In this document: positions 32,693-42,805 of the stretch, piece after piece
Position numbering within the stretch: position 1 is the first letter of the stretch
How the letters are laid out: every line of letters starts with the position of its first letter
Assembly (NCBI GenBank): GCA_001310415.1
Contig: BAXE01000005.1
Span: forward strand, 234,561-298,560
Reading direction: 5' to 3'
Origin: Enterovibrio sp. JCM 19048
Lineage (GTDB): Bacteria > Pseudomonadota > Gammaproteobacteria > Enterobacterales > Vibrionaceae
Length of the DNA stretch: 64,000 nucleotides
The notes under the pieces: model-generated
Databases searched by the model: none
What the model was told of the DNA's origin: nothing
What the model saw: only the letters and a program-made list of their open reading frames with translations
Made by a program: the position numbers and the translations under genes

Positions 32693-32720
32693 AAGCAAAC
32701 GTTTGCGCAAGCGTTTGCTT
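32693..32720. promoter_or_regulatory. Two overlapping PurR boxes upstream of purT
   Basis: AAGCAAACGTTTGCGC (32693-32708) and GCGCAAGCGTTTGCTT (32705-32720) both resemble the PurR operator ACGCAAACGTTTGCGT, 12 bp apart. On the minus strand they overlap a plausible -35 (CTTGCG), 17 bp before TAAAAT, so repressor binding would block the promoter. Confidence 0.82.
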
Positions 32721-32794
32721 TGGTGTTTTTGGTCTGGGGGAAAGTGATTCTCCCAGTAGGGAAAATAGACATCGTGGAGTAGGGTGCAGAAATG

Positions 32795-32820
32795 AAAAAG
32801 CCGCCATGGCTGGCGGCTTT
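32795..32820. terminator. Terminator after the EamA transporter gene
   Basis: Stem AAAAAGCCGCC/GGCGGCTTT lies just downstream of the leftward transporter gene and insulates purT from it. Confidence 0.8.
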
Positions 32821-32828
32821 GAGAGGTA

Positions 32829-33708
32829 TTACTTGCTTGGCCTGCGTGTTTCCCAATGGGTAATGAAAAACACTGCGGCGACAATGATACTTGCCCCCAG
32901 CCACAAACGCCCCGGTGGCACCCAGCCGAAAACCAGAAAACCGAATAGAACGTTCAACGGCAGCTTGGCATGATCGAAAGGTTGAACAAATGACGCATCA
33001 GCGACGGCATAGGCTTTGGCAATCGCCCACTGTGCCAGCGCGGTAAGCAGTCCAGCGCCAAGCAACATGAGCCAAACTGTGGAGCCCGAAGGCATCGACC
33101 AGTCTGGAATCGCCAGCAAAATATTGAACGGGGTGATAAGCAGCAGCAGATAAACCACCATGGTGGTTGGTGAATCGTGATGCGAGAGCTTTTTCACCAT
33201 CAGTGAATAGCTTGCCCAGAACAGTGCTGCGCCCACTGGCAGCATGGTTGCCCAGTTAAAATCATCTGACCAGGGTTCAAGGATGATCATGGCACCGATA
33301 AAGCCTGCGATGGTGGCAAACCAGCGCGCAGGGCCAACGAGTCTTTCAGAAAAATGCCTGAGCCGATGGTCGCAAACAGTGGTGACGTCATCAGCAGCGC
33401 GATGCCTTGCCAGATGGGTACGGGATAGGCAAGCGCCCAGAGCCAGAGCTGGATACCAATGACGGAGAAGAAAACGCGCAAGCAGTGCATACCCAGGTGT
33501 TCTGTTCTCAACGCCTGTCTGATGCCCATGGTTCTTAGCCAGGGGATCATCGCCAGCAAGGCAATAAAATACTGAATAAACGCCACAGTGGTCGAAGGCA
33601 ATTGCATCTTGAAGCTGACGTATTGCGCGAGGCTGTTCACCATGGCGAAGCAAAGCCCGGCTGTCAGCATCCAGCTTGCACCTGAATGGGGTTGTGTTGT
33701 TGGCTCAT
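32829..33708 (-). CDS. EamA/DMT-superfamily transporter, probably two frameshifts in the read
   Basis: A ten-segment EamA permease. The first repeat includes GLCFAMVNSLAQYVSFKMQL and HCLRVFFSVIGIQLWLWAL. After a one-base deletion near 33335 it continues with ARWFATIAGFIGAMIILEPW, and in the second repeat ALAQWAIAKAYAVADASFVQ and LPLNVLFGFLVFGW. If one further G is restored near 33673, an upstream ATG at 33708 joins (MSQQHNPIQVQAG) and gives 293 aa, the usual length; without it the gene begins at 33670 with 280 aa. Substrate unknown. Confidence 0.78.
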
Positions 33709-33777
33709 GAATCAGAAATCGGGAGAAAAAAGTGCAAAGATACTAACGTAAAATTCTGTCTTTGAAAGGCAAAAATG

Positions 33778-33807
33778 AAAAAACGCCGGAGAAAAACCGA
33801 CGTTTTT
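33778..33807. terminator. Terminator downstream of cdd
   Basis: AAAAACG...CGG/CCG...CGTTTTT hairpin with flanking A and T tracts after the leftward cdd gene. Confidence 0.7.
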
Positions 33808-33831
33808 ACATAATCGCGTAGGGATCAGGGC

Positions 33832-34718
33832 TTAAAGTGCCAAATACCCCAACGGAATATCCGGGTTTAGCGCTTCCAGCAATGCTTGGGTGTCCTGCAG
33901 GTGGCTGATAGTCGCGTCTGCTTTTTCCACCAACACCACTTCCTGGATCTCATCCAACGGCACTTCAGCCATATTCATATTTACCAGTGCAACCTGAAGC
34001 GGTGGCAGGCTTGGGTTGAATGCCGCGTTTTCTGCATACATGCCAGCAAATAAACGACCTTTAGTATCGCGGATTGCGACGCCACTGAGGTTACGCGAGT
34101 ATGGTGCATGGCTGCGGTTAGTCGCAGCAACCGCAGCGTTGAGCAGATCATTTTCTTCTTCTGCTGTCAGGCCATGGTGAACCGGACACATCAGTGGCTC
34201 GTCGATACCGAGGTCTGACGGGCCAAATGGCTCTGGCAGATAGCTATGCAGCGACTTGGCATCACGTGCTGGCAACTGGATTTCCAGCTTCTCTGCGCCA
34301 TTCAGTTCATTCATAAACTGTCGGCAGTGCCACATGGGCTGTAGTTGATGGTGATGTTGGTCAGCGAGGTTTCACCTTTCAGCCATGCGTGGCTGATCGC
34401 TGATTGCTCAGCGTGGATTGACTGACTCAGTTGAACACCTTCGAATTCCATGTTGGCGCCGAAATATAGACGGCCTGATTCGCCGCGGGCGATAGCACCG
34501 ACATAGAATTTGGAAATTGGGGCAACGGAATAAGCGGCTGCAACAGGCAGCAAGGCGACACGTAGGTCGGCATCGGAAAGTTGGCTGATCTCAAGCAGGT
34601 TGGCAAATTGCTCTTTGCTGATAGTCGCATCGAAATCTGGTGATTCACAGATTTCAGTCATCGCCTCTTTCAAGGGCGTAGGTAGGGCAGCAATGGCTTC
34701 TTTAACGCTCGCTCGCAT
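33832..34718 (-). CDS. cdd: Cytidine deaminase, one frameshift in the catalytic motif of the read
   Basis: Cdd deaminates cytidine and deoxycytidine. It is the long, dimeric enterobacterial type. The first zinc ligand and catalytic Glu are in [13 protein letters not shown]. The second motif, PCGxCRQ, is where frame is lost: the read gives SPCGTADSL, and one extra base near 34330 gives [13 protein letters not shown]. The second half has [19 protein letters not shown] and [16 protein letters not shown]. Repaired length is 295 aa (E. coli 294). ATG 34718 is preceded by GGAG. It follows yohK as in E. coli. Confidence 0.95.
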
Positions 34719-34777
34719 GGTCGCTCCGAATGTCTTTGTATGGAGAGACATTTTATCGCTAAGCATTGCTCACTTAA

Positions 34778-34793
34778 TGTGATGATGATCACC
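34778..34793. promoter_or_regulatory. CRP site upstream of cdd
   Basis: TGTGA-TGATGA-TCACC fits the CRP consensus TGTGA-N6-TCACA at 9 of 10 positions. It is centred about 68 bp before the cdd ATG, fitting the known cAMP-CRP control of cdd in E. coli and vibrios. Confidence 0.82.
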
Positions 34794-34829
34794 TAAAATG
34801 TGCAATAGAAAATTCAATTGCACATTTTA
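34794..34829. promoter_or_regulatory. 13-bp perfect inverted repeat next to the CRP site, candidate CytR operator
   Basis: TAAAATGTGCAAT (34794-34806) and ATTGCACATTTTA (34817-34829) are perfect complements around a 10-base spacer. The TTGCA core resembles the CytR half-site, and it abuts the CRP site, the usual CytR arrangement. A weak yohK terminator is the alternative. Confidence 0.6.
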
Positions 34830-34873
34830 AAGTGATGTCACATGTTTTCGATTTCATTTGACGGCGATCAAGC

Positions 34874-35555
34874 TCAAATGTAATGCGCCAGCAACTCCAC
34901 GAGTTTGAACACAAATGGTGCCAGAATCGTCGTCATGATCCCGCAAACCACCAGAGCCAGAGAGCTCATTGCACCTTCCTGGTAGTGGGTTTCCGCCGCT
35001 TTAGCTGTACCAATGGCATGTGAAACAGCCCGATTGACAGACCGCGCGCTAACGGCGATTTCACCTTCAGCATATTCAGGATGGGATAACCCACCAATCC
35101 ACCAAAAAGCCCGGCGACCACGACCAATGCTGCGGTGATCGATGGGATCCCGCCAATATGTTCAGAAGCACTCAAGGCAAAGGGCGTAGAAATCGATTTC
35201 GGCAGTACAGATGCCACAATTTTGAGGCTGCCACCGGTTGAAAGCGCAAACAAGCCACCAACTAACATCGACGAAATACTTGCTGTCGCACAGGCAATCA
35301 ATATCACTTTCCAGTGTTTTTGATCACGTGCATTTGCTCGTACAGCGGGTATGCCAGTGCAATGACCGCGGGGCCCAGCATAAAGTTGATGATTTTGTTT
35401 TGGTCAAAGTAGTGTTTGTAAGTGTCACCCGTATATATCACCAGCGGCATAAGCACGATAAGGCTTATCAGCAGCGGGTTGAAAATAGGATGACGAAGTT
35501 TGATGGCGATATGACGCGCAATGAAATACACCACAAGGGTAGCAATCAGCCACAT
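34874..35555 (-). CDS. yohK: YohK/LrgB-family membrane protein, two frameshifts in the read
   Basis: LrgB/CidB family, the partner of LrgA-like YohJ. These inner-membrane proteins act in export of small metabolites or control of murein hydrolases; E. coli YohJK has been linked to 3-hydroxypropionate efflux. The pieces are IARHIAIKLRHPIFNPLLIS, then SVLPKSISTPFALSASEHIG and ALVVVAGLFGGLVGYPILN, then AVSHAIGTAKAAETHYQEGA and ending VELLAHYI. One-base deletions lie near 35305 and 35025. Repaired length is 227 aa. It begins 3 bp after yohJ. Confidence 0.86.
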
Positions 35556-35558
35556 GCT

Positions 35559-35903
35559 CTATTCATCTCCATTAAAGCGGTCGAGGATCTTCGACATGAC
35601 CACAAGCACAACCAGCGAGCTGACGAATGTGGCACCCAGCAAAGGCAGCGAGTCGCTGATAAGCAGATGGAAATGATCCATCAAACCCATGCTGGCAGGG
35701 ATAAAGAACAATGGCATGACCATGATCAGCAAGGTACAGGCATCTTTTACCCAGCGTCCCGGGACGATACCGGTAGTCAGGCTGACAAATAAGAGCAACA
35801 TGCTGATGATACTGCTGGGAATGGGAAGCCCCAAAAGCTTGGTGATCGCAGTGCCGACCGCGTAGTACAGCGAGATCAGTGCGAATCCGAGTATATACTT
35901 CAC
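35559..35903 (-). CDS. yohJ: YohJ/LrgA-family holin-like membrane protein
   Basis: A 114-aa protein of the CidA/LrgA family with four membrane segments. Landmarks are LGLPIPSSIISMLLLFVSL, VKDACTLLIMVMPLFFIPAS and GATFVSSLVVLVVMSKILDR. It forms the first gene of yohJ-yohK-cdd, the same order as in E. coli, and is intact. Confidence 0.88.
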   Translation of the reverse strand: MKYILGFALISLYYAVGTAITKLLGLPIPSSIISMLLLFVSLTTGIVPGRWVKDACTLLIMVMPLFFIPASMGLMDHFHLLISDSLPLLGATFVSSLVVLVVMSKILDRFNGDE

Positions 35904-36048
35904 GTGAATAGTCCGAGAACCCGAAATATGACTATTCTAGTACGTGATCTAGATCGAAATCTTGTCCAAATCGAGGTGGATCGCACTATTGCGATACCAC
36001 CTGAGTTTTTGGGATGGGATTTTGGCGTGTCTTCGCGTTCGTTGCGCG

Positions 36049-36546
36049 TTAGATAAACATGGCGATACTGCTGGCAATCGCAGCGATAACCGTCACCACT
36101 CCAACAAACAGTGGGAGGTGGTGGTTGCTTTCTGTCAACGCAATCTCTTGATCTTCAACGTGGACGTCAAGCTCGTCAGGAACTGATGGGTTTGGTGCCA
36201 GTTCTTCACGGCGTTGGTAGGTTTTCTGTGGCAGTGCAACGCGATAGCCATGATCGCCGACGACATCCAGCGGCAATACTTTTTCGCCCTGCCGGTACGT
36301 TTTCGCCAGCAAAGAACAAATGCTGTTCTGGTGTTGATTGAACGAGGAGTCAGGCAAAGATGTTGAGGTGTACAAAACACGTGCAGACAATACTTCGCCA
36401 GCGTGATAGCAAAGCATTTCCAGCAGTCGACATTCTTCGTAAGTCAGGGTGGTGACGCTGCTGTCACTCCAGTACAACGAACGGCTCTCTGGTTCAAAAT
36501 CTACATTTGAAAAGCGGTAACAACGACTATTTACCTTAGTGACCAT
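36049..36546 (-). CDS. ToxR/CadC-like regulator with wHTH and C-terminal membrane anchor
   Basis: A 165-aa membrane-bound regulator. The OmpR-type winged helix includes TTLTYEECRLLEMLCYHAGE, VLSARVLYTSTSLPDSSFNQ and the wing VVGDHGYRVALP. A single C-terminal membrane helix (LPLFVGVVTVIAAIASSIAM) ends the protein with almost no periplasmic domain. I chose the ATG at 36546 (GGAAGATGAG before it) over an upstream TTG-type start. Its regulon is unknown. Confidence 0.78.
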   Translation of the reverse strand: MVTKVNSRCYRFSNVDFEPESRSLYWSDSSVTTLTYEECRLLEMLCYHAGEVLSARVLYTSTSLPDSSFNQHQNSICSLLAKTYRQGEKVLPLDVVGDHGYRVALPQKTYQRREELAPNPSVPDELDVHVEDQEIALTESNHHLPLFVGVVTVIAAIASSIAMFI

Positions 36547-36681
36547 CTCATCTTCCACACTACCTATGCCATATAGGAAAGTGTGGACATAAATCACAAA
36601 ATATCAAATGTAACACGCCTGATTTCTCAGGCGTCTATAGCGCATATCACACGGTAATTTTAGGCGACTTGCCGTCTTGTC

Positions 36682-38118
36682 TTAGCCGACGAGCGATTCG
36701 ACGTAATGGTAAACCGATTTTAGAATGGCGAACTTTTTTGCATCGCTTTGATGGGTTTCAGCCAAAGACTCAAGATTCGCCATGTAGGCAGGAAGTTCAG
36801 CTTCAAAATAATCGCGGCGGTGCATGTGCCACTTCTTTTGCTCGCTTTCTGTCAGTGTCCAGGAGAAATTGCGTGCACGGTAGCGAAACAACAAGGGCTT
36901 GATGCGGCTGTCTGATACCTGAATATCCAGTGCTGCGAGATTCTCTGGCTTGGTTTGACGGATGATATCCATCGTTGAACGGTCTGCTGGCGAGAAGAAG
37001 CCGTCATACAGCGCCGCATCGACATTGCCGGAACCGTCATAGGCCGGTTTCTCAGCGTACAGGGCGACCAGTTTCTCTCTGATTTCCGGATGGGATTGCA
37101 AGGTTTTCAGGTTCTCCAGGCACTGCTGGCGATCAATACCCAGTCGCTCGGCATCTTCCGGTCGCAAGGTTTTCGCTTCGGCAAGCACTGGACATTTATT
37201 GATGTGGATGAGCTTAATCGGCGCAGGAAGTTCATCCGGTGCCAGATCGGCATGGCGGGTGTACAAACGTTCACGCAGCGCGTCAGTGTCCAAATCAAAC
37301 AGTGGTGCTGGGTCACGCGCTAAATCTATCGCTATGACAGCATTTTTGTTTTCAGGGTGCCAGGCTACCGGGACAATCCAGCTTGTATTCCCACGCTCAG
37401 TACCGAACATACCAGAAACATGCACCAGTGGTTTCATCGACACGACATCAATCAAGCCAGTCAGTTTGTTCTTGTTACGATGGGTATAGAGATAGTCGAA
37501 CAGGCGAGGCTGGGCGGTTTTCAGCTTTTTCGCCATTTCAATCGTGGCGTGCACGTCAGCCATCGCATCGTGGGCATTGCTGTGTTCAATGCCATTTTTA
37601 ACTGAAAGGTGCTCCAGTTTAAAACTGATATTGCCGTCATCATTTGTCGGCCATTCGATACCTTCTGGGCGCAGTGCATAGGCTGCACGCATGGTGTCGA
37701 GAAGATCCCAGCGAGAGTTTCCGTTTTGCCAGCTCCAGCCGTACGGGTCGAAGAAGTTACGGTAAAGGGTGTAGCGGGTGACTTCATCATCGAAACGGAT
37801 GTTGTTGTAACCGACAGCACAGGTGCCCGGGATGGACAACTGCTCGTGAATTTTGGCGATAAACTCGGGTTCTGGCAGGCCGCGGGACATTGCTGTTTGC
37901 GGGGTGATTCCCGTGATTAGACAAGCTTCCGGCTGTGGCAGGTAGTCGTTCGGCGGCTGGCAGTAAATGACCAGTGGTTCACCAATGACGTTGAAATCTT
38001 TGTCGGTTCTTACACCGGCAAACTGACAGGGGCGATCCAGTGCTGGACTGGTACCAAAAGTTTCATAATCAAAAAAGTAAAAGGTCGGTTCGCTGGTGTT
38101 TGTCACATTGCTATCCAA
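36682..38118 (-). CDS. sbcB: Exodeoxyribonuclease I
   Basis: Exonuclease I degrades single-stranded DNA 3' to 5' in recombination and mismatch repair. The DEDDh fold is complete: Exo I motif FFDYETFGTSPALDRPCQFA, Exo II around VGYNNIRFDDEVTRY, and Exo III NAHDAMADVHATIE. The C-terminal exoI-specific part has FFSPADRSTMDIIRQT and RYRARNFSWTL. 478 aa, intact. Confidence 0.95.
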   Translation of the reverse strand: MDSNVTNTSEPTFYFFDYETFGTSPALDRPCQFAGVRTDKDFNVIGEPLVIYCQPPNDYLPQPEACLITGITPQTAMSRGLPEPEFIAKIHEQLSIPGTCAVGYNNIRFDDEVTRYTLYRNFFDPYGWSWQNGNSRWDLLDTMRAAYALRPEGIEWPTNDDGNISFKLEHLSVKNGIEHSNAHDAMADVHATIEMAKKLKTAQPRLFDYLYTHRNKNKLTGLIDVVSMKPLVHVSGMFGTERGNTSWIVPVAWHPENKNAVIAIDLARDPAPLFDLDTDALRERLYTRHADLAPDELPAPIKLIHINKCPVLAEAKTLRPEDAERLGIDRQQCLENLKTLQSHPEIREKLVALYAEKPAYDGSGNVDAALYDGFFSPADRSTMDIIRQTKPENLAALDIQVSDSRIKPLLFRYRARNFSWTLTESEQKKWHMHRRDYFEAELPAYMANLESLAETHQSDAKKFAILKSVYHYVESLVG

Positions 38119-38254
38119 GGATCTGAAAGACCTCGGGATGTTACCGCAAAATCGCCGGAAAATCTTGCGGGTTGTGGCTTTACCATTGCTGCAGGCCGGA
38201 TGGGTCGGGGAGCAAAGCCAGCTCCCGAATGGGTATCTGGCTTAAAGTTAATCG

Positions 38255-38976
38255 TTAATCTGCATCCAATACCAGGCGGGCATTTAAGGGTTGGATTGGG
38301 CGGTTATTGTCGCCCATCGCTTTGTGCAATGCATCGACCTGCGCTTGGGAGAGGTCTTTGTTGTTCTGCAGCACAAACCACCTTACGCCTTCGCTGCAGG
38401 GCGGTGTTGTCAACGAGCCACTAAAGCGGTAGTAATCTTCGCCTATTCTTGGTAACCAGGCGCTGACTGGGAATGACTGATCGAAAGTAATCGTGTCACC
38501 TTTGGCTGGCAGTGTTGAGATCAGACTGGCAATCTGTGGATTGGCTTCCCCCACATCAAACATCAGAGCGATAACTGCCAGATTGTTCTTGCTGTCAGCG
38601 TGAACAAAGTGCGCTTCCAATGGGAATTGCTTTCCATGGATCAGGTTTTCTGAGGGCGTGTGGAAGTGGAACTGTTTCAGCGTAAACGTGTTGTCGTTGA
38701 TGGTGAAGCTGTTGTCACCTTCAACGTGTGCTTCAAGGGTGTGCCCGTTGTTGGTGAGTGAAACAAGGTTGCCCGTGTAATTGACGGTCAGTGGTGAAAG
38801 GTCAGCTTCAACACTGCGGGTAATGTCGATAGGGCTTTGGTTTTTCCCCAAACTGCACTCGGGTGCAATATCCCCCCAATGTTCTGGGCCTGATTGCCTT
38901 CATAACCCCATTCAGATGCCTGAACGGATGAAATCAGAAGCATTGCTCCGGCTGCGAGCGCGAATTGTTTTTGCAT
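38255..38976 (-). CDS. cah: Alpha-class carbonic anhydrase, one frameshift in the read
   Basis: A periplasmic zinc enzyme that interconverts CO2 and bicarbonate. The signal peptide is FALAAGAMLLISSVQASEWG. Frame is lost near 38895; one extra base restores the family start EWGYEGNQGPEHWGDIAPEC, followed by GKNQSPIDI. Zinc ligands are in KQFHFHTPSEN and LEAHFVHADS, and SGSLTTPPCSEGVRWFVL is the C-terminal signature. Repaired length is 240 aa. AAAGGAGGT precedes the ATG at the ideal distance. Confidence 0.93.
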
Positions 38977-39119
38977 GTGACCTCCTTTGTTTGTTGCAAA
39001 GGGGCATAATATGTCTGGCTATTTTTATTTTCTGTATGGGATACGAGACATTTGGTGTGGCGCGAGAAAGGGATGTTATTGTTCAGGCGAGTTGTGGTGA
39101 GGGTGTGAGCAGACATGAA

Positions 39120-39147
39120 TAAGGCGGGTTTTGATACCCGCCTTTTT
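39120..39147. terminator. Terminator after the EAL gene
   Basis: Stem AAGGCGGGT/ACCCGCCTT with a T-tract just past the leftward EAL gene. Confidence 0.82.
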
Positions 39148-39151
39148 GTTA

Positions 39152-41217
39152 TTAGAGCGCCGCTGCCGGTTTATGGAAGAAATAGCCCTGAATATAGTCA
39201 ATGCCCATGGATTTGAGGTAATCCGCCTCTTCCTGGGTTTCAACACATTCCGCGACCACTTCCAGTGAGAGCGTATCCGCCACCGATTTCAGGTTTTCAA
39301 TGATCTTCTGCTTGATCGGATCTTCCGGGCAATGACGTACCAGTGAACCATCAATTTTTACCGAATCCACTGGCATGGTCAGCAATTGGTTGTAGGTTGC
39401 GTGTCCTGCGCCGAAGTCATCAAGTGCCAGTTTGAAACCGTGAAGCTTAAGCAGGTTCAGCGCTTCCAACAGGGTTTGCGTGTTTTCAATGTTGCCCGAT
39501 TCCACAATCTCAAGTGTCAGTTTCTCGGGGGGTAAACCCAGTTCAACCGTTTGTTCAATCAAGGCTTTGACGGTGCGAATGCTGCTTAAAAATTCCGGCG
39601 TTAGGTTGATTGAGCCTTTGTCATAGGTCATCGGGTCAAGCGCCGCCATGTACTTCAGCTGCTTTTGCATGACGTGATCTTCAAGGTGCTCAAGGTAACC
39701 CAATTTTTGCGCGCACTGGAAAACTAACGCCGTGTTTAAAGGTTTACCTTCTATAGAAAAACGGCTCAACAGTTCAAAGCTCACCTTTTCTGGCGAAGCA
39801 ATGTTCAGGTAGTTTTGGCGAAGCAGTTCGGTGTTCCCACTGTTCACGTTTTCCAGGAAAGCGATGTAGTCATCCAGTTCGTTGTCATCACAGTTCACCG
39901 TGACGACATCCGAATGGCGCTCGGCCAACCGGATGTTTGCATACAGGCGGTTAACCGTCTGCTTGATGCGAATACCTTTCTGGCAGCGGCAGTAGTAGAT
40001 ACGGTCAGGTGCGAAGTTGATATTGCGCTCTTTCAGATAAATGCTCAGCTTCTCAGGTAATGCACCCAAGGTCTTGATCGCCACTTCTGTGTTTTCAGCC
40101 AGGATCACCAAGGACGAAATGTCATAAAGCATGTAGCTTTTGTCATGAAGCGCTGTGTGGTGTTTAAAAAACAATGCAATCTGACGCAGGATGCGGTCGC
40201 GCTTTTCCAGTGGGTACTTGAAAATCGGGCGCAGGTCGATAGCAGCAACCACAAAGTCCGTCATGTTAAGGGTGGTGGCATCCAGTTTCTGGAATGTACC
40301 GAAATCACTCTGGGAGTCGAGATATAAGTTATTAATATTCTTCTGTATTTGTTGCTTAAGTGACCACTTGTAATCCAGCATCATGTAAATACAGAGTGAG
40401 AACATGGCAAACAATGCCATCTTGGTGTTCAGCAACTGTAAATCATGGATATCAGTAGACTCAAACAGCAGGAAATATCCGAGCATCATCAATACTACCT
40501 GCGTCAACTCGGAAAAATTGAAAACAGCCAACAGCATCAATGGTGCAAGTAACATAAAGGTGTAGTAGTTGTTACCCGGTATAGTTGCATCTGCAAACAG
40601 AACCAAAAAATAGCGCTGACCAGCAGGCTTTTCAGGATCCACTGCGCTTTGGTTTGATTTTTAATGCTCTCAAAATAGGCCTTCAGACTCGGTGTGCGGT
40701 TCATCATTTTGATGACCATCACAATCAAAGGCGCAGTGATCAAGATGCCAATGGAGTCAGAAAGGTATAGGTTTAGTGCTGCTTCCGTCGGAAAGTAGCT
40801 TGGTGTAAACAAGGCCAGAAACAGCGCAGCCAAGCCTGGAACCAAGAAAATGTATACGCAGAATGCCAGCCGTGTCAGTAGCGGGTTCTTTTTTACCTTG
40901 TCGAAGACTGAAATCACGATGAAGAGACTGATCGTGACAGCCAGTGTGTAGAGGTAACCAGCGCCGGTAGGCTCTGAGCGTACAAAGGTGTAGTAGAACA
41001 TCAGCGCAAAGAAGGTGCCGATCACGCCACTTTTACCGTACAAGTGTGCCACTGCAACCATGGTACCTGCAGTGAGAGACAGGTACTTCAGCGTGGAGAC
41101 ATCTGCTTTCGAGAACCAGGATAATTCAGTACTCAGCAATACGAGCAAAAATGACAACACAGCGTAAAGTATGTTGTCGTATTTGGAGTGCTGGGGAATG
41201 CTTAGGAAATAATTCAC
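39152..41217 (-). CDS. Membrane EAL-domain c-di-GMP phosphodiesterase, one frameshift in the read
   Basis: The N-terminal 330 residues hold about eight membrane segments resembling a MASE-type sensor (LSFLLVLLSTELSWFSKADV, LYTLAVTISLFIVISVFDKV). A middle part (FVVAAIDLRPIFKYPLEKRD) looks like a degenerate GGDEF remnant. The EAL domain keeps ELL for EAL, SINLTPEFL, LEIVESGN, DDFGAGHATY, VKIDGSLV and AECVETQEEAD, so activity is plausible. A one-base deletion near 40610 separates sensor and rest; repaired length is 688 aa. Its start overlaps the stop of the GGDEF gene by 4 bp. Confidence 0.83.
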
Positions 41218-42536
41218 GAAATAGTTACCTTATTCCGACCACGATTTTTCGACTGGTACAGCGCTGTATCTGCAGCTTTGTAAGCAGTCGCAAAATCAGT
41301 TTCTTTCAACGAAATACCACCAATTGAAACTGTGACAGGCAAACCCGATACAGGCGCATTAGCAACGGCAGTGCGGATTTGTTCGGCTTTGTCGTATAGC
41401 GAGTGCTGATACATTCCCTTGAATTGAATGACAAACTCTTCGCCCCCCCAACGCACCGCGACATCTTCCTGACGGATTTGTGAACGAATAATACGTGCAC
41501 ACTCTTTCAGCACTTCGTCACCTTTGGTATGGCCATAGGTGTCATTGATCTGTTTGAAATGATCAATATCGATAAGCAGCAGTGAAAATTCCTGCATGCG
41601 CTTAAATTTCGGTTCAAAAAAGTCACGACGACCCAGACCCGTCATTTCATCGGTGTGAATTGAACGTCCGCGTTTTGATGCCAGGTTGAGAATGAGCATA
41701 GCCATCACGCTTAACAAAAGTGATGGCAGAAGCGCACTTTTCAGCACATCCATAAAAACGATGCCAATACGGTAGTCTTCATCGTTGGAACAACGCAGCG
41801 GCGCGGCTTTTGAAAAGCTGCTGTAACGTTCATTCACTTTCATCACGGTCATGTGAGTGGCGTTAAACCTGGCAACGATATCGCTGAGGTGACTTTCTTT
41901 TAAGTCGACAATCAACACCGCATCGAGTTTTTTATCGTTGTGAATTGGGTAGAAGATTGAGCGGATAAGCTCGCCACTCGCGTCTTCTATATAGGGTTCG
42001 GAAATACGCAGGTTACACCCGTAAAAAGAGCGATAGGTTTCTGCCAAACCTTCTCGGCCGATAATGCGCGTGCTGACGCTGTCAATCGAATAGTCTTCGA
42101 AAGACTCTTGATATTCTTGGCGCAGAGGGTGGAAGTAGGCATAGCGGCTTGGATTTTCCAGCACTGCTACTGTCCAGATATTGCCTAAGGCGAACTGATC
42201 AAGGTGCTCCGACAGGTTCAGGATGCCTTCTGAAAGTTCTTTCACTTCAACGTTGTTTTGACGTACGAGGACGCTGATGCCGTCATGGTCATAAACGCCT
42301 TGCTGGTGTGGCTGAGAAGACGAGTTATTGTAAAACGAACCAAACCGGCGGATGGAGCTGTAGATTTGGATATAGTTTTCTTCTATCTCAGATTTCAGGG
42401 CATCAATCAGCGCCATGTTATAAATTTGATAGCACGAAGCCACTCCACCGAGGGTGAAGATAAATACTTTTATAAAGGTGAGCGGCTGCACTTTGTTGAG
42501 TCTGAGCGTGATTTTGGAGACCAAAGATGTCTGCAT
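41214..42536 (-). CDS. Membrane diguanylate cyclase (GGDEF)
   Basis: A 440-aa protein. One membrane helix near residues 17-40 and another near 265-290 flank a periplasmic sensor of about 220 residues. The C-terminal GGDEF domain has FSLLLIDIDHFKQINDTYGH, the active-site loop RWGGEEFVIQF and VTVSIGGISL. There is no RxxD inhibitory site five residues before GGEEF (sequence RQEDVAVRW). It is the first gene of a two-gene unit with the EAL protein, so a synthase and a hydrolase of c-di-GMP are made together. Confidence 0.9.
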   Translation of the reverse strand: MQTSLVSKITLRLNKVQPLTFIKVFIFTLGGVASCYQIYNMALIDALKSEIEENYIQIYSSIRRFGSFYNNSSSQPHQQGVYDHDGISVLVRQNNVEVKELSEGILNLSEHLDQFALGNIWTVAVLENPSRYAYFHPLRQEYQESFEDYSIDSVSTRIIGREGLAETYRSFYGCNLRISEPYIEDASGELIRSIFYPIHNDKKLDAVLIVDLKESHLSDIVARFNATHMTVMKVNERYSSFSKAAPLRCSNDEDYRIGIVFMDVLKSALLPSLLLSVMAMLILNLASKRGRSIHTDEMTGLGRRDFFEPKFKRMQEFSLLLIDIDHFKQINDTYGHTKGDEVLKECARIIRSQIRQEDVAVRWGGEEFVIQFKGMYQHSLYDKAEQIRTAVANAPVSGLPVTVSIGGISLKETDFATAYKAADTALYQSKNRGRNKVTIS

Positions 42537-42805
42537 TTTTGGGTTTGGCTAACTGTAAGTGTGATCTAAGTTGTATTTTTTGCGCGAGTTTAAGTCTTTC
42601 CTTAATTTATGCAACGAGGATTTTTAATCATCACTAGTGAAATTATTTATTCATTGCGGCGGTTTCTTGTGCAAAGCGGCTTTGCCCTCTCAGATAAAGA
42701 GAAAATTATGCGTAACTTTTTCTTTTTTAACCGTCATGTGAGGTAAACCGCGCCTTACAAAACTCATAAGTTGCTGGGTTTGCGTTCAGAGAGGAAAAAC
42801 TTGGT

